From contig CAKOHE010000111.1 of NCBI GenBank assembly GCA_934047225.1, positions 209,788-273,787 on the forward strand: 64,000 nt of DNA, read 5' to 3'. The notes beneath the pieces were generated by a model. The model saw only the letters and a list, made by a program, of their open reading frames with translations, was not told the DNA's origin and made no database searches. Source of the DNA: Ypsolopha sequella. Taxonomy: Eukaryota > Arthropoda > Insecta > Lepidoptera > Ypsolophidae. Shown here one piece after another: positions 1-10,316 of the stretch; the first letter of the stretch is position 1; each line of letters begins with the position of its first letter. Both the position numbers and the translations under genes were made by a program.

Positions 1-116
1 CGATAGCATCAACATTTTCATATTTAAAAATATATTTCGGCCCATTTTGGGGCCGGCATCAGTCGAATTAATGATAATTTGACTGATGCCGGCCCCAAAG
101 TGGGCCGAAATATATT
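1..116. repeat. Long GC-stemmed hairpin
   Basis: Arms at 31-64 and 81-114 are reverse complements over about 34 bases with a single mismatch, which would be a G-U pair in RNA. The loop is about 16 bases. The stem core is rich in GGCC blocks while the flanks are AT-rich. It could be a very short foldback element or a hairpin RNA source; nothing coding is present. The left border is cut by the window edge, so a longer element cannot be excluded. Confidence 0.75.
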
Positions 117-124
117 TCAAAAAT

Positions 125-2104
125 AAAGTTTTAAACACTGTTTTAATTAAACAAAAAATAAAAATAAAATAAATGCTCTATGTAGCAACATATATATATA
201 TTTATTTCATATTTAAAAATAAAACATTTTAACAAAGAGTCAACGAAGCGCTAAAATTAACTCATATTGTTTTCAATTGAAATAATAAATGAAACATGTG
301 CCCCCGTTTTGCTATGGTGTAGTATAAGTATTAAACTTTATAGTTTTCTACTTTATGTATGAGTCACGGGACGTGAACGTACTTATTTTAGTAGAAAGTC
401 TTACTTTGGCGCAAGCTTTTTTATATGCGTACAGCAGCAAAACTGTGGCCACGGCAGTACCCCCACCAAGACGAGCCAAAGGAAGCAGAGCACTACGTCT
501 TAAAGCGTTTTCTCGTATTTTCAAACCTTCACAGCTTGGGATGAGATGTAGTTAGCAAACTAATGTAATCAAACATGCTTAGTTTCATGTAGCTTATATT
601 AATACCTAAGATAAGTCGATTTAGTCACTGGCTGACCGACTGATTCATGATCATCAAAACCTCTAGGGTACCTCCTGAAGCCCTAAAAAACTCAGTGTGC
701 AGGCTAGGATTATCACACAAACAACCAATAATCTGTAACATTACCTTCCAACTCTCATAAAGGGGGGTTAAGTTCTGTGTTATATGTATAACAATTTCTA
801 TTCTAAAGCTGCAAAAATCCAAAAGCTGAAATTATTAAATCTGTCGCTTTCACACTCCAACTTGCAAAAGTCTTAGAAAGCTGAAATAAATAATTCTATC
901 TCTTTCACCCCCCAATAAAGGAGGTGCAAGTCTGTATGAAAAATTTGCTGACAAAAAGAAATGAAATGCCGCCAAAAAAAAATTATCTAGAGTAGGTTGC
1001 CAAGGCTCACAAGCTCATAACGCTTTCACTGTTAAAAAAATATCAGAATGTAGACTCAAGCCCCTTACTTTACAACGCTTAACTCTACAAATGCTACCTC
1101 CACAAACCCTTCATCTTGGTCAAAAAGTATAATTTGGATCTACATGAGATCTATTAACTTTAAAACAGTAAAACCGTATCGAGCTTGTGAATATTGGCAA
1201 CTTTCTTTACAAGAAATGTTTTTAGTTGGATTAATATTACCTGAAAGAACACTCAAAAATATTATTCTAAATTGAGATCTCGAAAAACAATAATGGGACT
1301 ATTTAATCAAATATTTAATTATTGTTTAACGTTTTGACTGAATCACGTTTCACGTAATTACATTTTGTACCAATTTCGGAAAGGAATAAACCCTTTGTTT
1401 TATGCGATAGCCGTAACAAAGTTTCTAATAAAGTTAATAAAATTAAGATATTAAAGCTAATGGAAGCCGTTAAACGATTGTCATAAAGATTGTTGGATAT
1501 AGGAAGGTAGTAAATATTATAACTCTAATGTCGGGATATGGGTGTCACGCGAGTTAAAATGATTCCACTGAGACTTGTCTTTGAATTGCGATAATGCACT
1601 GGATTTTTGAAAACTTGAGTTTTTGATATGCCGTAAATAATAAACGTACGTAATTTAGCTTTTATGTGAACATACTTATATGTAAACATATACTGTTTAT
1701 ACAATCCCTACTTCAAAAGATTTAAACATTTCCTACTCTTTTTTATTCATTCTTGGAAATGGAAAACTGAAGGTGTCTGACATAATAAAGCATAATAAAA
1801 GGTTTCTAGTACAAAATATCATTATTATAAAACGTCACAGTAATGGAGATCCACAGGCAAAGCTAATTACAGATGGCGTTAGCATAGTCCGGCCAATAAA
1901 TACTACGGACCGGCTATGTCAAACTTTGTTGTTGCGTGTGTTCCCATTTTCCTACTGTTTTTCTCCAATATGTCGCATTTTTTTACTTAAGAGTATCACC
2001 TGTATGTCAATATATCGTTATTTTTATTATGTTATTCATTTTTAATATGGGGTTTTTCTGGTATAAATTACCACATTATTAAAGAAACCATTATGTAACA
2101 TTAA
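125..2104. other. AT-rich non-coding stretch, nothing recognised
   Basis: No convincing exon, RNA gene or bounded mobile element was found. Short open frames (for example 355-555 plus) show no domain and no splice context. A weak repeat links about 1700-1790 with about 2800-2900: both carry a block ending in GGTGTCTGACA, so part of this is old repeat debris. Confidence 0.5.
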
Positions 2105-2281
2105 TTGCCAACTTGACTAGGCCCCTATCATCAAAAACATCGAGTTCCAATTATCTAAGGATATGTTCGCACTTGAAGTGACGTCATAGTTCGTAAATAG
2201 TTCAATACCCACTAAAAGCAAATTTGAAAGTTCAGTTTTTATCTATGCTTTTGATGACAGACACCCTGTCTCGTTGGCAAC
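2105..2281. mobile_element. Short MITE, family shared with 13794-13980
   Basis: The ends are imperfect inverted repeats: TTGCCAAC with CTATCATCAAAAACAT on the left, and the reverse complement around ATGCTTTTGATGACAG and GTTGGCAA on the right. The internal part, including CACTTGAAGTGACG and TTCAATACCCACTAAA, is shared with the copy at 13794-13980. Length is about 175 bp with no coding capacity. It is a non-autonomous DNA element; I could not fix a target duplication, so the superfamily is open. Confidence 0.65.
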
Positions 2282-3017
2282 CAAACATATAGGTACATAA
2301 TAGTGGGGCTGGTGCGGCATACCAAGGGATACTTCCAAGAAATTAATCGAAAATCACAAAAAACTACGCAAAAGCCACAAAAATGTACTGAAATGACAGA
2401 TTTTTATGGCCGGATCATGAGGAAAACAATCTCCTCAATGGGCTGGATCGACGATGCGCCATCTACAGGGATAATTTGGCAGTGTGGATCCCCATAATTT
2501 TAGAAACGTCAATGAGGGTCTTTCTCGTTGTTTTTTTTTTCTTAGTTCATAGCTTTCCTCCAGATGGCGCTGTCCATGTCACAATAGATAAAACGTGTTT
2601 CGTAGCAATCAACGTCAAAATGGTTTTTCATTTGTTTGGAATCGGTGCAAATTTTGTCTTTGATTATATTGCTAAAGAATACGACAGTGCCATCTAGGAA
2701 TCTTATTTAACACTAAATATGACGTAAGGAAAAACGCTCATTATAGAAAAATAACATTATGAGCAGCAATCGGTTATATACAGTCTATGCAAACCGTACT
2801 TCAAATCTTTTAAACATTGCCCTATCTTCGTTTGTTATATTGTCAAGATAAATGATAAATCAACCAATCAATCCAATGAAAAACTTTACGGTGTCTGACA
2901 CACAAAAAAACCAATAAAATTATTTATGATATTGAAAAAAACCAAATACCTGGAAAAAATAAAATGAATTTATATAATAATAAACCATTATAAGCCCAAG
3001 TTCCCACCGTCAAATTC
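2282..3017. other. AT-rich non-coding stretch
   Basis: Short open frames at 2303-2497 and 2476-2697 lack recognisable domains and splice logic. No structural RNA or bounded repeat seen. Confidence 0.4.
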
Positions 3018-3267
3018 CGAAATGTGATTTAATGGAAAGATTAAGCATGGGGTCATACACCGCCACAGGGCTGCTCTGCAAAATCTTATGAGCAATCTAA
3101 CTTCTAATTAAACGTAATTTTCGTTAAAGTTATTAAAATATATCAAATTCTGGTTCCCACTCGTTATATGAATGGAGTTTAAAGGTGCCATTGTGCCATG
3201 ACTTTGAATAGCAACCCAGGGGCGGCGTATGACCCCATGCGAAATATTTCATTGAAATCACATTTCG
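3018..3267. mobile_element. Foldback MITE
   Basis: About 48-bp arms at each end are reverse complementary. The left arm carries CGAAATGTGATTT and GCATGGGGTCATAC; the right arm carries GTATGACCCCATGC and AAATCACATTTCG. The centre is AT-rich and non-coding. This is a typical short inverted-repeat element; no target duplication could be identified. Confidence 0.65.
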
Positions 3268-3578
3268 ATCAAAAAATAGATAGGTGCAGAATTTTACAGT
3301 TGGATCTCAGGCTATTAATAAAATTATAATACCTATTAAACACATCTGGGTGATATATATGTATATATACATATATATAACGTTATATATGTATATAACG
3401 TTGAAAGTTCAATTTGACTTTGAAATTACTGATTTTGGGATAAGAGCGCCTTAAGTAACATTTTCAATATTTTTGAGAACAACCCTCTACCATATCTACT
3501 GTTTTCTTTTTTTTGACATTTAATATTTAATCTTATTGAAATGGTAAAACTTCAAGACACAATACAATTCAACCTTAA

Positions 3579-4043
3579 GGCGATTACCGTCGCCAAATTA
3601 GCAGCTCGATGTTTGTCTGTATGAATATCGACGGAAACGACATTGAAATAACGTTCAAATCAGTGCACAATGCGTGGTGGCTGTTACGACGCTCGCTGCG
3701 TCCTTGAAAGGGCAAAATAGGAGAAAATAATACTTTTCACATGGGCGTCATTGTTCGATTGAATAATTCTATGTTATATTTATAGCTATCAAGTTTATCT
3801 ATTTATCAAAGCATAAATAAATTAAATCACCTAAGCCACTTAGGAGCAGTAGGGAATTCAAGCAAAAAACACCATTCAGTTGAAACAATTTTTCATATAG
3901 AAGTTTTGGTGGTACGAAAAAGAAAAATGTTGCATATGTTGTCCTAGAGTTGATAAACCATAATACATTTTTTCAATATTTTTGGTTTGGCCATAAAAGA
4001 GGAGTAGGCTTTAGAAAGTACCCATTTGGCGGTATTAAGGGCC
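3579..4043 (+). mobile_element. piggyBac-like MITE, copy 1 (TTAA target sites)
   Basis: The 465-bp element is flanked by TTAA at 3575-3578 and 4044-4047, the target duplication characteristic of piggyBac. The terminal regions are inverted (GGCGATTACCGTCGCCAAAT on the left, ATTTGGCGGTATTAAGGGCC on the right). A second copy lies inverted at 44026-44491, also between TTAA sites, and a third partial copy ends at 62000. It contains a CGCTCGCTGCG palindrome and has no open frame, so it is non-autonomous. The link to piggyBac rests on TTAA only. Confidence 0.75.
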
Positions 4044-4442
4044 TTAATGTAGCGCAAAGATAATATGGACCAAGGTTAGGCAGAACCAAAAATAAAACAA
4101 CGATATCTTACTATGTCTCAAGTAATTTATTGAACTTTACCTCCATCTCTTTAAAATCAAACGAAATACTAAATATAAAAAACTAAGGAAGTACTAAAAC
4201 TAAGTACTAAGTACTAAAATATACAATACTACTCTGGGTCCTTCCTTATAACTTTTTTAAATGTTGCTCACAACTTGTAGGTACTCGTATAACTACAAAA
4301 TTCAATAGTAATAATATTATATACTTAAAGTTGGAAAAACTGAGAAAGTTTGTAGGTGTGGAGTTGGCTTCTTACAATTATTATTTTGATAGTGAAAATC
4401 CCGGAATTACAGAATTACTTAAAACGTTACGATAATGTATAC

Positions 4443-4985
4443 AGTAGAGCCATCGAGTGATGGCGCCTATGACAGCTGCATTTAGTGATGAGGTACATTT
4501 CAAATTTCGGTTAAAAATAAAAATCAAGTGTGAGTTTACTCAACATTAGACACGTCATTCAACATTCGACATAATGATACAAAAGGAAAATGTGCCAAAA
4601 CCAGTGGCGTAGCTATCGGAGGGCTATGCGGTGTAGTGCCCCGGGGCCCCCAAGAGATGTTTAAATATCTAAATCGGAAAAAGTATTTTACTATCATTTA
4701 TTTTCGTTTAGTTTAACTTCGTCATTGTTTTGTTTTTAATTAAATATTATTGCGTAACTTGGCGAACTCAAACACGACCTATAAAACATGAGAAACTTAA
4801 AAAAAAAAAACTTTGTTTCTATACGAATTCTATTGCACAATAAAGCAACATTCAAATCGAAATATAAGTAGTACATCACTATCAACAATGAAGTATTACA
4901 TTTTTTAATCCACATTGCTTATACATAATTACGATACTTTGTAGGCATTTAAACGTCATAGGCGCCATCACTCAGTGGCTCTACT
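4443..4985 (+). mobile_element. MITE with about 31-bp TIR, copy 1
   Basis: Terminal inverted repeats begin AGTAGAGCCA and include GTGATGGCGCCTATGAC. A second, very similar copy lies at 55221-55773. An internal part with CAGTGGCGTAGCTATC and a CCCCGGGGCCCCC run is reminiscent of hAT-type ends, so an older insertion may sit inside. Length 543 bp, no coding frame. No clear target duplication. Confidence 0.75.
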
Positions 4986-4987
4986 TT

Positions 4988-5277
4988 AGTTAATAGATAT
5001 GTTACCGGCAATCTAATTAAATAAATAAATGAAATTAAAAAAATAGGAATTTAATACAATTCCTAGGAAATTTATAAAATGCCAAGCTAATTTAGGCCGA
5101 TTTCCTGAATTAACTTAATAAATAAATAGATCAGAGCAAAAGTCAAAACAGAAGGGCAATCAAAAATAAAATAAAATAAACAAATAGATAAATCAGCTTG
5201 CCATTTTAAAAATTTCCTAGGAATTAATTGTATACAATTTCTAAATAATATAAATTTACGGTAACATCTATTAAGTT
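4988..5277. mobile_element. Palindromic AT-rich foldback
   Basis: The two halves are reverse complements over roughly 110 bases. Matching blocks include TTAATAGAT with GTTACCG on the left and CGGTAACATCTATTAA on the right, and TTCCTAGGAA in both arms. It directly abuts the MITE ending at 4985. Non-coding. Confidence 0.65.
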
Positions 5278-5350
5278 TTAGAGTACTAACATCATCGTAC
5301 GTAACGTTTTAAGCAATGCCGTAACTTACGTAATTTTCGCGATCAAAATA

Positions 5351-5856
5351 AATAAGTAAATATTTTTTTCTCAAAAATATGTTGTAATGCTTTAATTACA
5401 TATTGCATAGACATGCCAGAAAGTACTTCATCCTGTAGAGCTATTTCAAGTCTCCAGGAAATCTGAATAACTGTCCAGGAAATTCGTATGAAAATCCATT
5501 ACATACCATGTTTTTTTTTTTAAACTATCCGTGTCTATGTTTTAAATTACTAAAGAGTTTGGCGATCATACGGTATCGGCCAGTATAGCGGCCAGTATAA
5601 AAAGAAAAACATTACAATTTCGTGTTCTTAAAACGTTTTGCTAAATTTTATAATTGAAAATATATTATTTTTATTGATTTTATAGTTATATTTAAAACCA
5701 TTGAACACTTAAAATTTAACCTCAATTTTATGATGAGGGCTGGCCGTATACATTTGCTCAACGAAAAAAAAAAAAACGAAAAAAAAATTAAAAGCGGGAA
5801 ATTTTGTTGTTGCAAATATTTTCATTTAAAGTTTTTTTGTGTAAATAAATTACAAA
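5351..5856. other. AT-rich stretch before crypton-like pseudogene
   Basis: No exon or bounded repeat recognised; homopolymer runs and AT-rich sequence only. It may be the 5-prime flank of the pseudogene that starts at 5857. Confidence 0.35.
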
Positions 5857-6526
5857 ATGAGTTCAGAAGAAGGCTCTGATATAGATTGTACTCCTGCAGA
5901 TCTAAAAGCGGAAGCGGAATTAGCAAAAAACAACTTGCTTCCGCCAAAATCTAAGGAAGGACATTTAAACAAATTATGAAAAGTTCATCAAGTGGAAAGC
6001 AGATAAACACACGAACAGTTGGTCGGAAAATGTGTTTTTGGCTTATTTCTATCCCCTTAGCCAAACAAAGCAGCCTTACACTTTATGGACGATTTATTCC
6101 ATGCTCCGATGTGTTGTGCTCAATAAGAATAAAATAAACTTGAAAAATGATAACAATTGCACGGCGTGGCTAAAAAGGCAATCAGATGGCTATATAAGCA
6201 AGAAGTCTAAAATATTTCAAGCCAACATATAGATGATAAATATCTAGTTATAAAGGTAAATAAATTATGTAATATTATTTTATGGCTCTAAAGTTATAAA
6301 TAGGCCTTTAATTCATTATTAAAATTGAGTTTTTTGTTGTAGGTTGTTATTATCATGGGAGTAAAAACGGTGTATGTAGAAGTCTGGAGCTTGGGAATCT
6401 AACTACAAAAGACGTCAAACACCGCGATAGCATTATTTTAGTAAAATTGCGTGACACATAAAACAAACTCGATCGATTGTTTGTTATTCAAGATGAGTTT
6501 GTTAACGTAATAAAAAAACTTATATA
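5857..6526 (+). pseudogene. Crypton-like tyrosine recombinase, frame-broken
   Basis: Reading starts at ATG 5857 with an acidic N-terminus (MSSEEGSDIDCTP) followed by NNLLPPKSK. The frame then shifts near 5978, and the second frame continues through SENVFLAYF, TLWTIYSML and GYISKKSKIF to about 6232. A GT/AG intron-like gap (about 6256-6342) is followed by more family sequence in two further frames (IIMGV, then LTTKDVKHRDSIILVKL) with in-frame stops. This order matches the N-terminal and early catalytic region of the insect crypton-type tyrosine recombinase proteins; the catalytic Arg-His-Arg-Tyr region is not present. At least two frame breaks and several stops make it non-functional. The family match is from recognition of the motif order, not from a search. 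Confidence 0.65.
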
Positions 6527-6576
6527 ATTTGAAAATATCTCGTTTTATTTTTGAGAAAAGCACTATACTTGCTTCG

Positions 6577-6665
6577 ACCATAATTAGCTATCCTGGACTC
6601 GTATATAAAAGTCCTCGCCCTACGGGCTCGGCCTTTCAACTTACTCGTCCAGGATATCTTTAATT
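6577..6665. repeat. Short hairpin repeat
   Basis: Arms around TATCCTGGACTCGTATATAA and TACTCGTCCAGGATATCTT are inverted, with the GC-rich centre CTCGCCCTACGGGCTCGG. This is a small foldback. A similar architecture (AT arms, GCCGAG/CTCGCC centre) occurs at 11042-11134. Confidence 0.6.
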
Positions 6666-6688
6666 ACTGGTCTCAGATGTAATGTACT

Positions 6689-7757
6689 ATTCAATGCATG
6701 TGCTCGTAAAGGCCCACTTTTTATGCATCAAAACCGAACAGAAAGTCTATTATTTTGCCCTAGGGCTTTATTATTATTATTTTTTTATTTGTTTGCAATG
6801 GTTGGCTAACCTGCAGCCTTTCTTGTGTCCCATAAATGTCATACTTTTTTTCCACTGTTTCACGGCTCTGGATACCTAGTCCTCTTGAGCCAATTACAAT
6901 TTAAAGTTCACAAAATTATATTTGTTTTATTTCCTCACACTATGCATTGAAAAACGAAAAAGGCCACGCTCGTGTTTTAAATCGTCCTCGTAATTTATTC
7001 CTTTGCGCCCTTGTAGCATAAACTACTATTTCAATGCATGTGCTCGTAAAGGCCCACTTTTTATGCATCAAAACCGAACAGAAAGTCTATTATTTTGCCC
7101 TAGGGCTTTATTATTATTATTTTTTTTATTTGTTTGCAATGGTTGGCTAACCTGCAGCCTTTCTTGTGTCCCATAAATGTCATACTTTTTTTCCACTGTT
7201 TCACGGCTCTGGATACCTAGTCCTCTTGAGCCAATTACAATTTAAAGTTCACAAAATTATATTTGTTTTATTTCCTCACACTATGCATTGAAAAACGAAA
7301 AAGGCCACGCTCGTGTTTTAAATCGTCCTCGTAATTTATTCCTTTGCGCCCTTGTAGCATAAACTACTATTTCAATGCATGTGCTCGTAAAGGCCCACTT
7401 TTTATGCATCAAAACCGAACAGAAAGTCGATTATTTTGCCCTAGGGCTTTATTATTATAATTTTTTTTATTTGTTTGCAATGGTTGGCTAACCTGCAGCC
7501 TTTCCTGTGTACCATAGATGTTATAATTTTTTTTCCACTGTTTAACGGCTCTGGATACAATCCTTTTGAGCCAATCATAATTTAAAGTTCACAAGATTAT
7601 ATTTGTTTTCATTTCCTCACACGCATTGAAAAACGTAGTATGATACACGGGCGTAAAAGCAATAAATTACTCGGTTACGTTTAAAACACTCGCTACGCTC
7701 GTGTTTTAAATCGTCCTCGTAATTTATTCCTTTGCGCCCTTGTAGCATAAACTACTA
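6689..7757 (+). repeat. Three tandem copies of dispersed repeat R
   Basis: Copies start at about 6691, 7031 and 7372, with units of 340, 341 and about 386 bp. Copies 1 and 2 share a deletion that removes the block GTAGTATGATACACGGGCG and one arm of a hairpin; copy 3 is full length. Shared markers: CAATGCATGTGCTCGTAAAG near the start, CCCTAGGGCTTTATTATTAT, TTGGCTAACCTGCAGCC, and the end GCATAAACTACTAT. The same family occurs singly at 24697-25091 and 47013-47408 (minus), 45482-45846 (plus), and as fragments at 56276-56355 and 62284-62426. Confidence 0.8.
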
Positions 7758-8080
7758 TAAGAATCCGACTCCACACCTACAAAATTTTTAAAGGATTTTT
7801 CCAACTTTAGGTATAAAGGTTAGGGTGGTTCTTAAAATCCAAAATTTGAAATTTCAGTGGGACACCCTTTTATAATGTTCTTTGGCATAAGAAATGAGCA
7901 TATGATTTTTATTTAATTTCTTAAACGAAGTTCAGGAGTCGCTACTGAATTTCAAATATTTTTTTTTTATAATTTTTTCGAAGATGATATACAATTGTGC
8001 CTGATACACACTATTATTAACCCAAAAACACAACGCTCACAAAATCAACATTAGGAACACGACTCATTACCCTTACCATG

Positions 8081-8290
8081 ACATTGCTCATTCCGGTGCA
8101 CTGAAAATTATGAAAATCGAGGAAGATAAGCAATTCCTGCTAGTTCAAAGATAGAATAGATCTGGAAAGATTTGAAGTTTAGATAAACAATATTCAAACA
8201 AAGTGGCCGAAAAACAACGAAAAGTGGAGCCGTTGTAAAACTTGAAACAGCGGGAACAAGAAAGTGTTAAAAGATTAACTGAAAAATCTA
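8081..8290 (+). pseudogene. Transposase-like gene, N-terminal block
   Basis: A frame starting near 8081 reads DIAHSGALKIMKIEEDKQFL and runs into in-frame stops near 8146, followed by basic residues (EKQRKVEPL) and a further stop. I take this as the N-terminal part of the same protein whose catalytic block is at 9120-10316, because it is in the same strand and order within one TIR pair. The assignment is inference from position and motif flavour. No start codon is certain. Confidence 0.45.
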
Positions 8291-8292
8291 CT

Positions 8293-8560
8293 TTGACTAT
8301 TCATAATTCATAATTCATAATAATTTATTTGTCAAACATAGGTACAATAATTGGATACACATAAGTTTAAAATGGTCTCTCTATGTTTCGCCTTAAAGGC
8401 ACACAAATATTTTAAAGTAAGTACTTATAGCTAGATGAAAGTCATAATAAAATAATACAATGTTAAATTTCAAAAAATATTTACAATTAAAACATTTTTG
8501 GTTATATTGCTAGATATCATGAAAGAAACCAGACGCACTAAACTGTAAAAAAATATTTAA
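8293..8560 (-). mobile_element. LINE 3-prime tail fragment
   Basis: Read on the minus strand it ends with AAATAAATTATTATGAATTA and a short repeated ATTATGA tail, typical of non-LTR retrotransposon 3-prime ends. No coding part remains. It separates the first and second blocks of the transposase-like pseudogene, so it was probably inserted into it. Confidence 0.5.
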
Positions 8561-8612
8561 CTACTGTGGCAGCTTGTCATCGTTTAGGAACTCTTTTACG
8601 GAGTAGTAAACT

Positions 8613-8831
8613 TTGTCAATTATTTCATCATCTTCATCATCTGAAATTAGAAGTCCCGACGATGAGAGGTTTATCGTTTCTCCACAGCCAGCGCCTTCGC
8701 GCTCTGAAGCACCGCCATCGAAACGGTGCAGAAAAAAAATTATAGACGATCGTTTAGCTGTTAGCCTTGACGTCACGAAATTAAGTGTCAGGTCAGGGTG
8801 TTCACGACGGAACAAAGTGATATTTAAATAA
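8613..8831 (+). pseudogene. Transposase-like gene, linker block
   Basis: A 72-codon open frame begins with a Ser-rich run and continues through PPSKRCRKKIIDDRLAVSLD and KLSVR before a stop. The basic cluster followed by a helix-like segment suits a DNA-binding linker before the catalytic core. It sits between the N-terminal and catalytic blocks in the same element and strand. No motif here is decisive; membership in the same gene is inferred from order and from the surrounding TIRs. Confidence 0.4.
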
Positions 8832-9080
8832 AACAAAAAAGGACTTTGGAAACGAATTAATTATTTGTGTTTTAGATAAATTTTACAATATTAGAATGAC
8901 AAGTGCTTGTACCGACAGAGTTAACGAGACTGCGGTAGCTAGGCGCGCAGGCTTTTGAGCACAAAGTAAAGATACTTTACACAAACTAAACTTAATCTTA
9001 TTTCCCATAAGATAAAGTCCACAACACATTATGATTATAAACACTAATGACATTTAATAAACTAAAAAACAACTAGAACT

Positions 9081-9106
9081 TGTTGGACGCACACACACAC
9101 ACACAC
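9081..9106. repeat. (CA)n microsatellite
   Basis: A short run of about nine CA dinucleotides just upstream of the catalytic block of the transposase-like pseudogene. It may have replaced part of the coding sequence, since the family reading resumes directly after it. Confidence 0.85.
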
Positions 9107-9119
9107 AGAATGTTTGTAA

Positions 9120-10316
9120 AGCGTCGTACGGGCGCAAACACAGGGCGTCGACCCACTTCTTGGTATACCAAAGCTAAGCCGAGGTACAGGAGAGGCAAAG
9201 GCAACAGCAGTATTTGAAACTATAATGTGCTGGAGCTTAACTGAAAAAATTAAGTGCATGTGTTTCGATACTACGTCATCCAACACTGGTTCGAGAAATG
9301 GAGCGTGCATTCTTTTGGAAAAAAAGTTGGAAAAGGATTTGCTCTGGCTGGCTTGCCGACATCATATACTCAAAATAATGTTAGAAGCCGTGGTACTTCA
9401 GGCACTGGGTCTTTCCAGCAGACCCGAAATTGAAGTTTTTAAACGATTCAAAAATAATTGGGCAAATATAACCCAAAATGACATCAAGACTGTTTCTTCT
9501 GATACATTGTTGTTTAAAAATAGTGTACATATTTCAGAGACCGTCATTACTTTTTCAAAACAGCAATTAGCTTTGTACCAGCCGAGGGACGATTATAAAG
9601 AATTGTTGCAGCTAAATATTATATATTTGGTAGGTACACTTGAAAAATCAACGTCCTTTAGAACACCTGCAGGTTTACATAGAGCTCAGTGGATGACAAA
9701 AGCGATATATTCGCTTGAAATTTTCTTATTTCGAGAACAATTTAAGATGTCGAGGCAAGAACAGAAAGGCATAAAAGACATTTGCGTGTTCACAGTGCGA
9801 ATATATGTGAAATATTGGTATAAAGCCCTTTCTGCAGCATTTACACATGCGAACGATTTGCAGCTGTTGAAAGACCTCAAGCTGTATGAAGATATTAATC
9901 CGCTATTATCCAAAGTAGCCCTAAAAAAATCATGGGACAGTAGTGGTACCTGTCGGAAGAACTGGTGTGCTTAGCATTATTTGACGACAGAATTAGCTTC
10001 GAAACTAACAGAAATATGGTAAAAGCATTACAAAATGAAGGTCTAGAAGGTCCTAATCGTATAGCATTGGAATGTGATTCTATTCTTGACAAAAACAATG
10101 AAGACTTTATCTCAAGCAACTCATATACTTAGATTATTTCAGTTAACTGGTATGACGCCTGACTTTCTCAAGAACGATGCAGAAACCTGGGATAATGACG
10201 AAAGTTATAAAAGAAATAAGGCAATAGCTTATAGTATGCGAGCTGTGAATGATATTGCAGAGCGAGGAGTAGCACTTATGCAGGAGTACAACAAATTACA
10301 TTCCACTGATAAATAA
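9120..10316 (+). pseudogene. DDE-type transposase-like catalytic block, two frameshifts
   Basis: The frame is open from about 9120, well before the first ATG at 9225, and reads LLGIPKLSRGTGEA, then FDTTSSNTGSRNGAC and LLWLACRHHILK. The Asp in FDTT, the SNTG turn and the Cys-x-x-His motif (CRHH) are the kind of signature seen in RNase-H-like DDE transposases of the hAT/MULE/Kolobok type. The frame shifts near 9945 to a segment with YLSEELVCLALFDDRISFET, and again between about 10074 and 10130 to a C-terminal block with VNDIAERGVALMQEYN. Total coding length is about 400 codons in three frames. I recognise the family as a widespread arthropod transposase-like protein but cannot give it a superfamily name with confidence. 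It is inactive as it stands. Confidence 0.65.

Larger units (their letters stand above)
4372..5350. mobile_element. Foldback element with nested insertions
   Basis: Outer arms at about 4372-4442 and 5281-5350 are inverted repeats around the shared block CTTAAAACGTTAC and an ATTTTGAT block. Between them sit a MITE (4443-4985) and a palindromic element (4988-5277). The nesting order is inferred from the arms being interrupted. Confidence 0.55.
4322..7815. mobile_element. Composite element bounded by about 55-bp imperfect TIRs
   Basis: The left end (4322-4374) and right end (7760-7815) are inverted repeats. Both carry the block TTTGTAGGTGTGGAGT and the block AAAGTTGGAAAAA. Flanking bases are compatible with a TA duplication. 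Inside lie nested foldbacks (4372-5350), a broken crypton-like recombinase gene (5857-6526) and three tandem copies of a 340-390 bp repeat (6689-7757). Whether the recombinase belongs to the TIR element or was inserted into it is not resolved; cryptons normally have no TIRs. Confidence 0.55.

Noticed and set aside
355..555. 66-codon frame in AT-rich DNA
   Set aside because: No domain, no splice sites of quality, no repeat homologue; length expected by chance.
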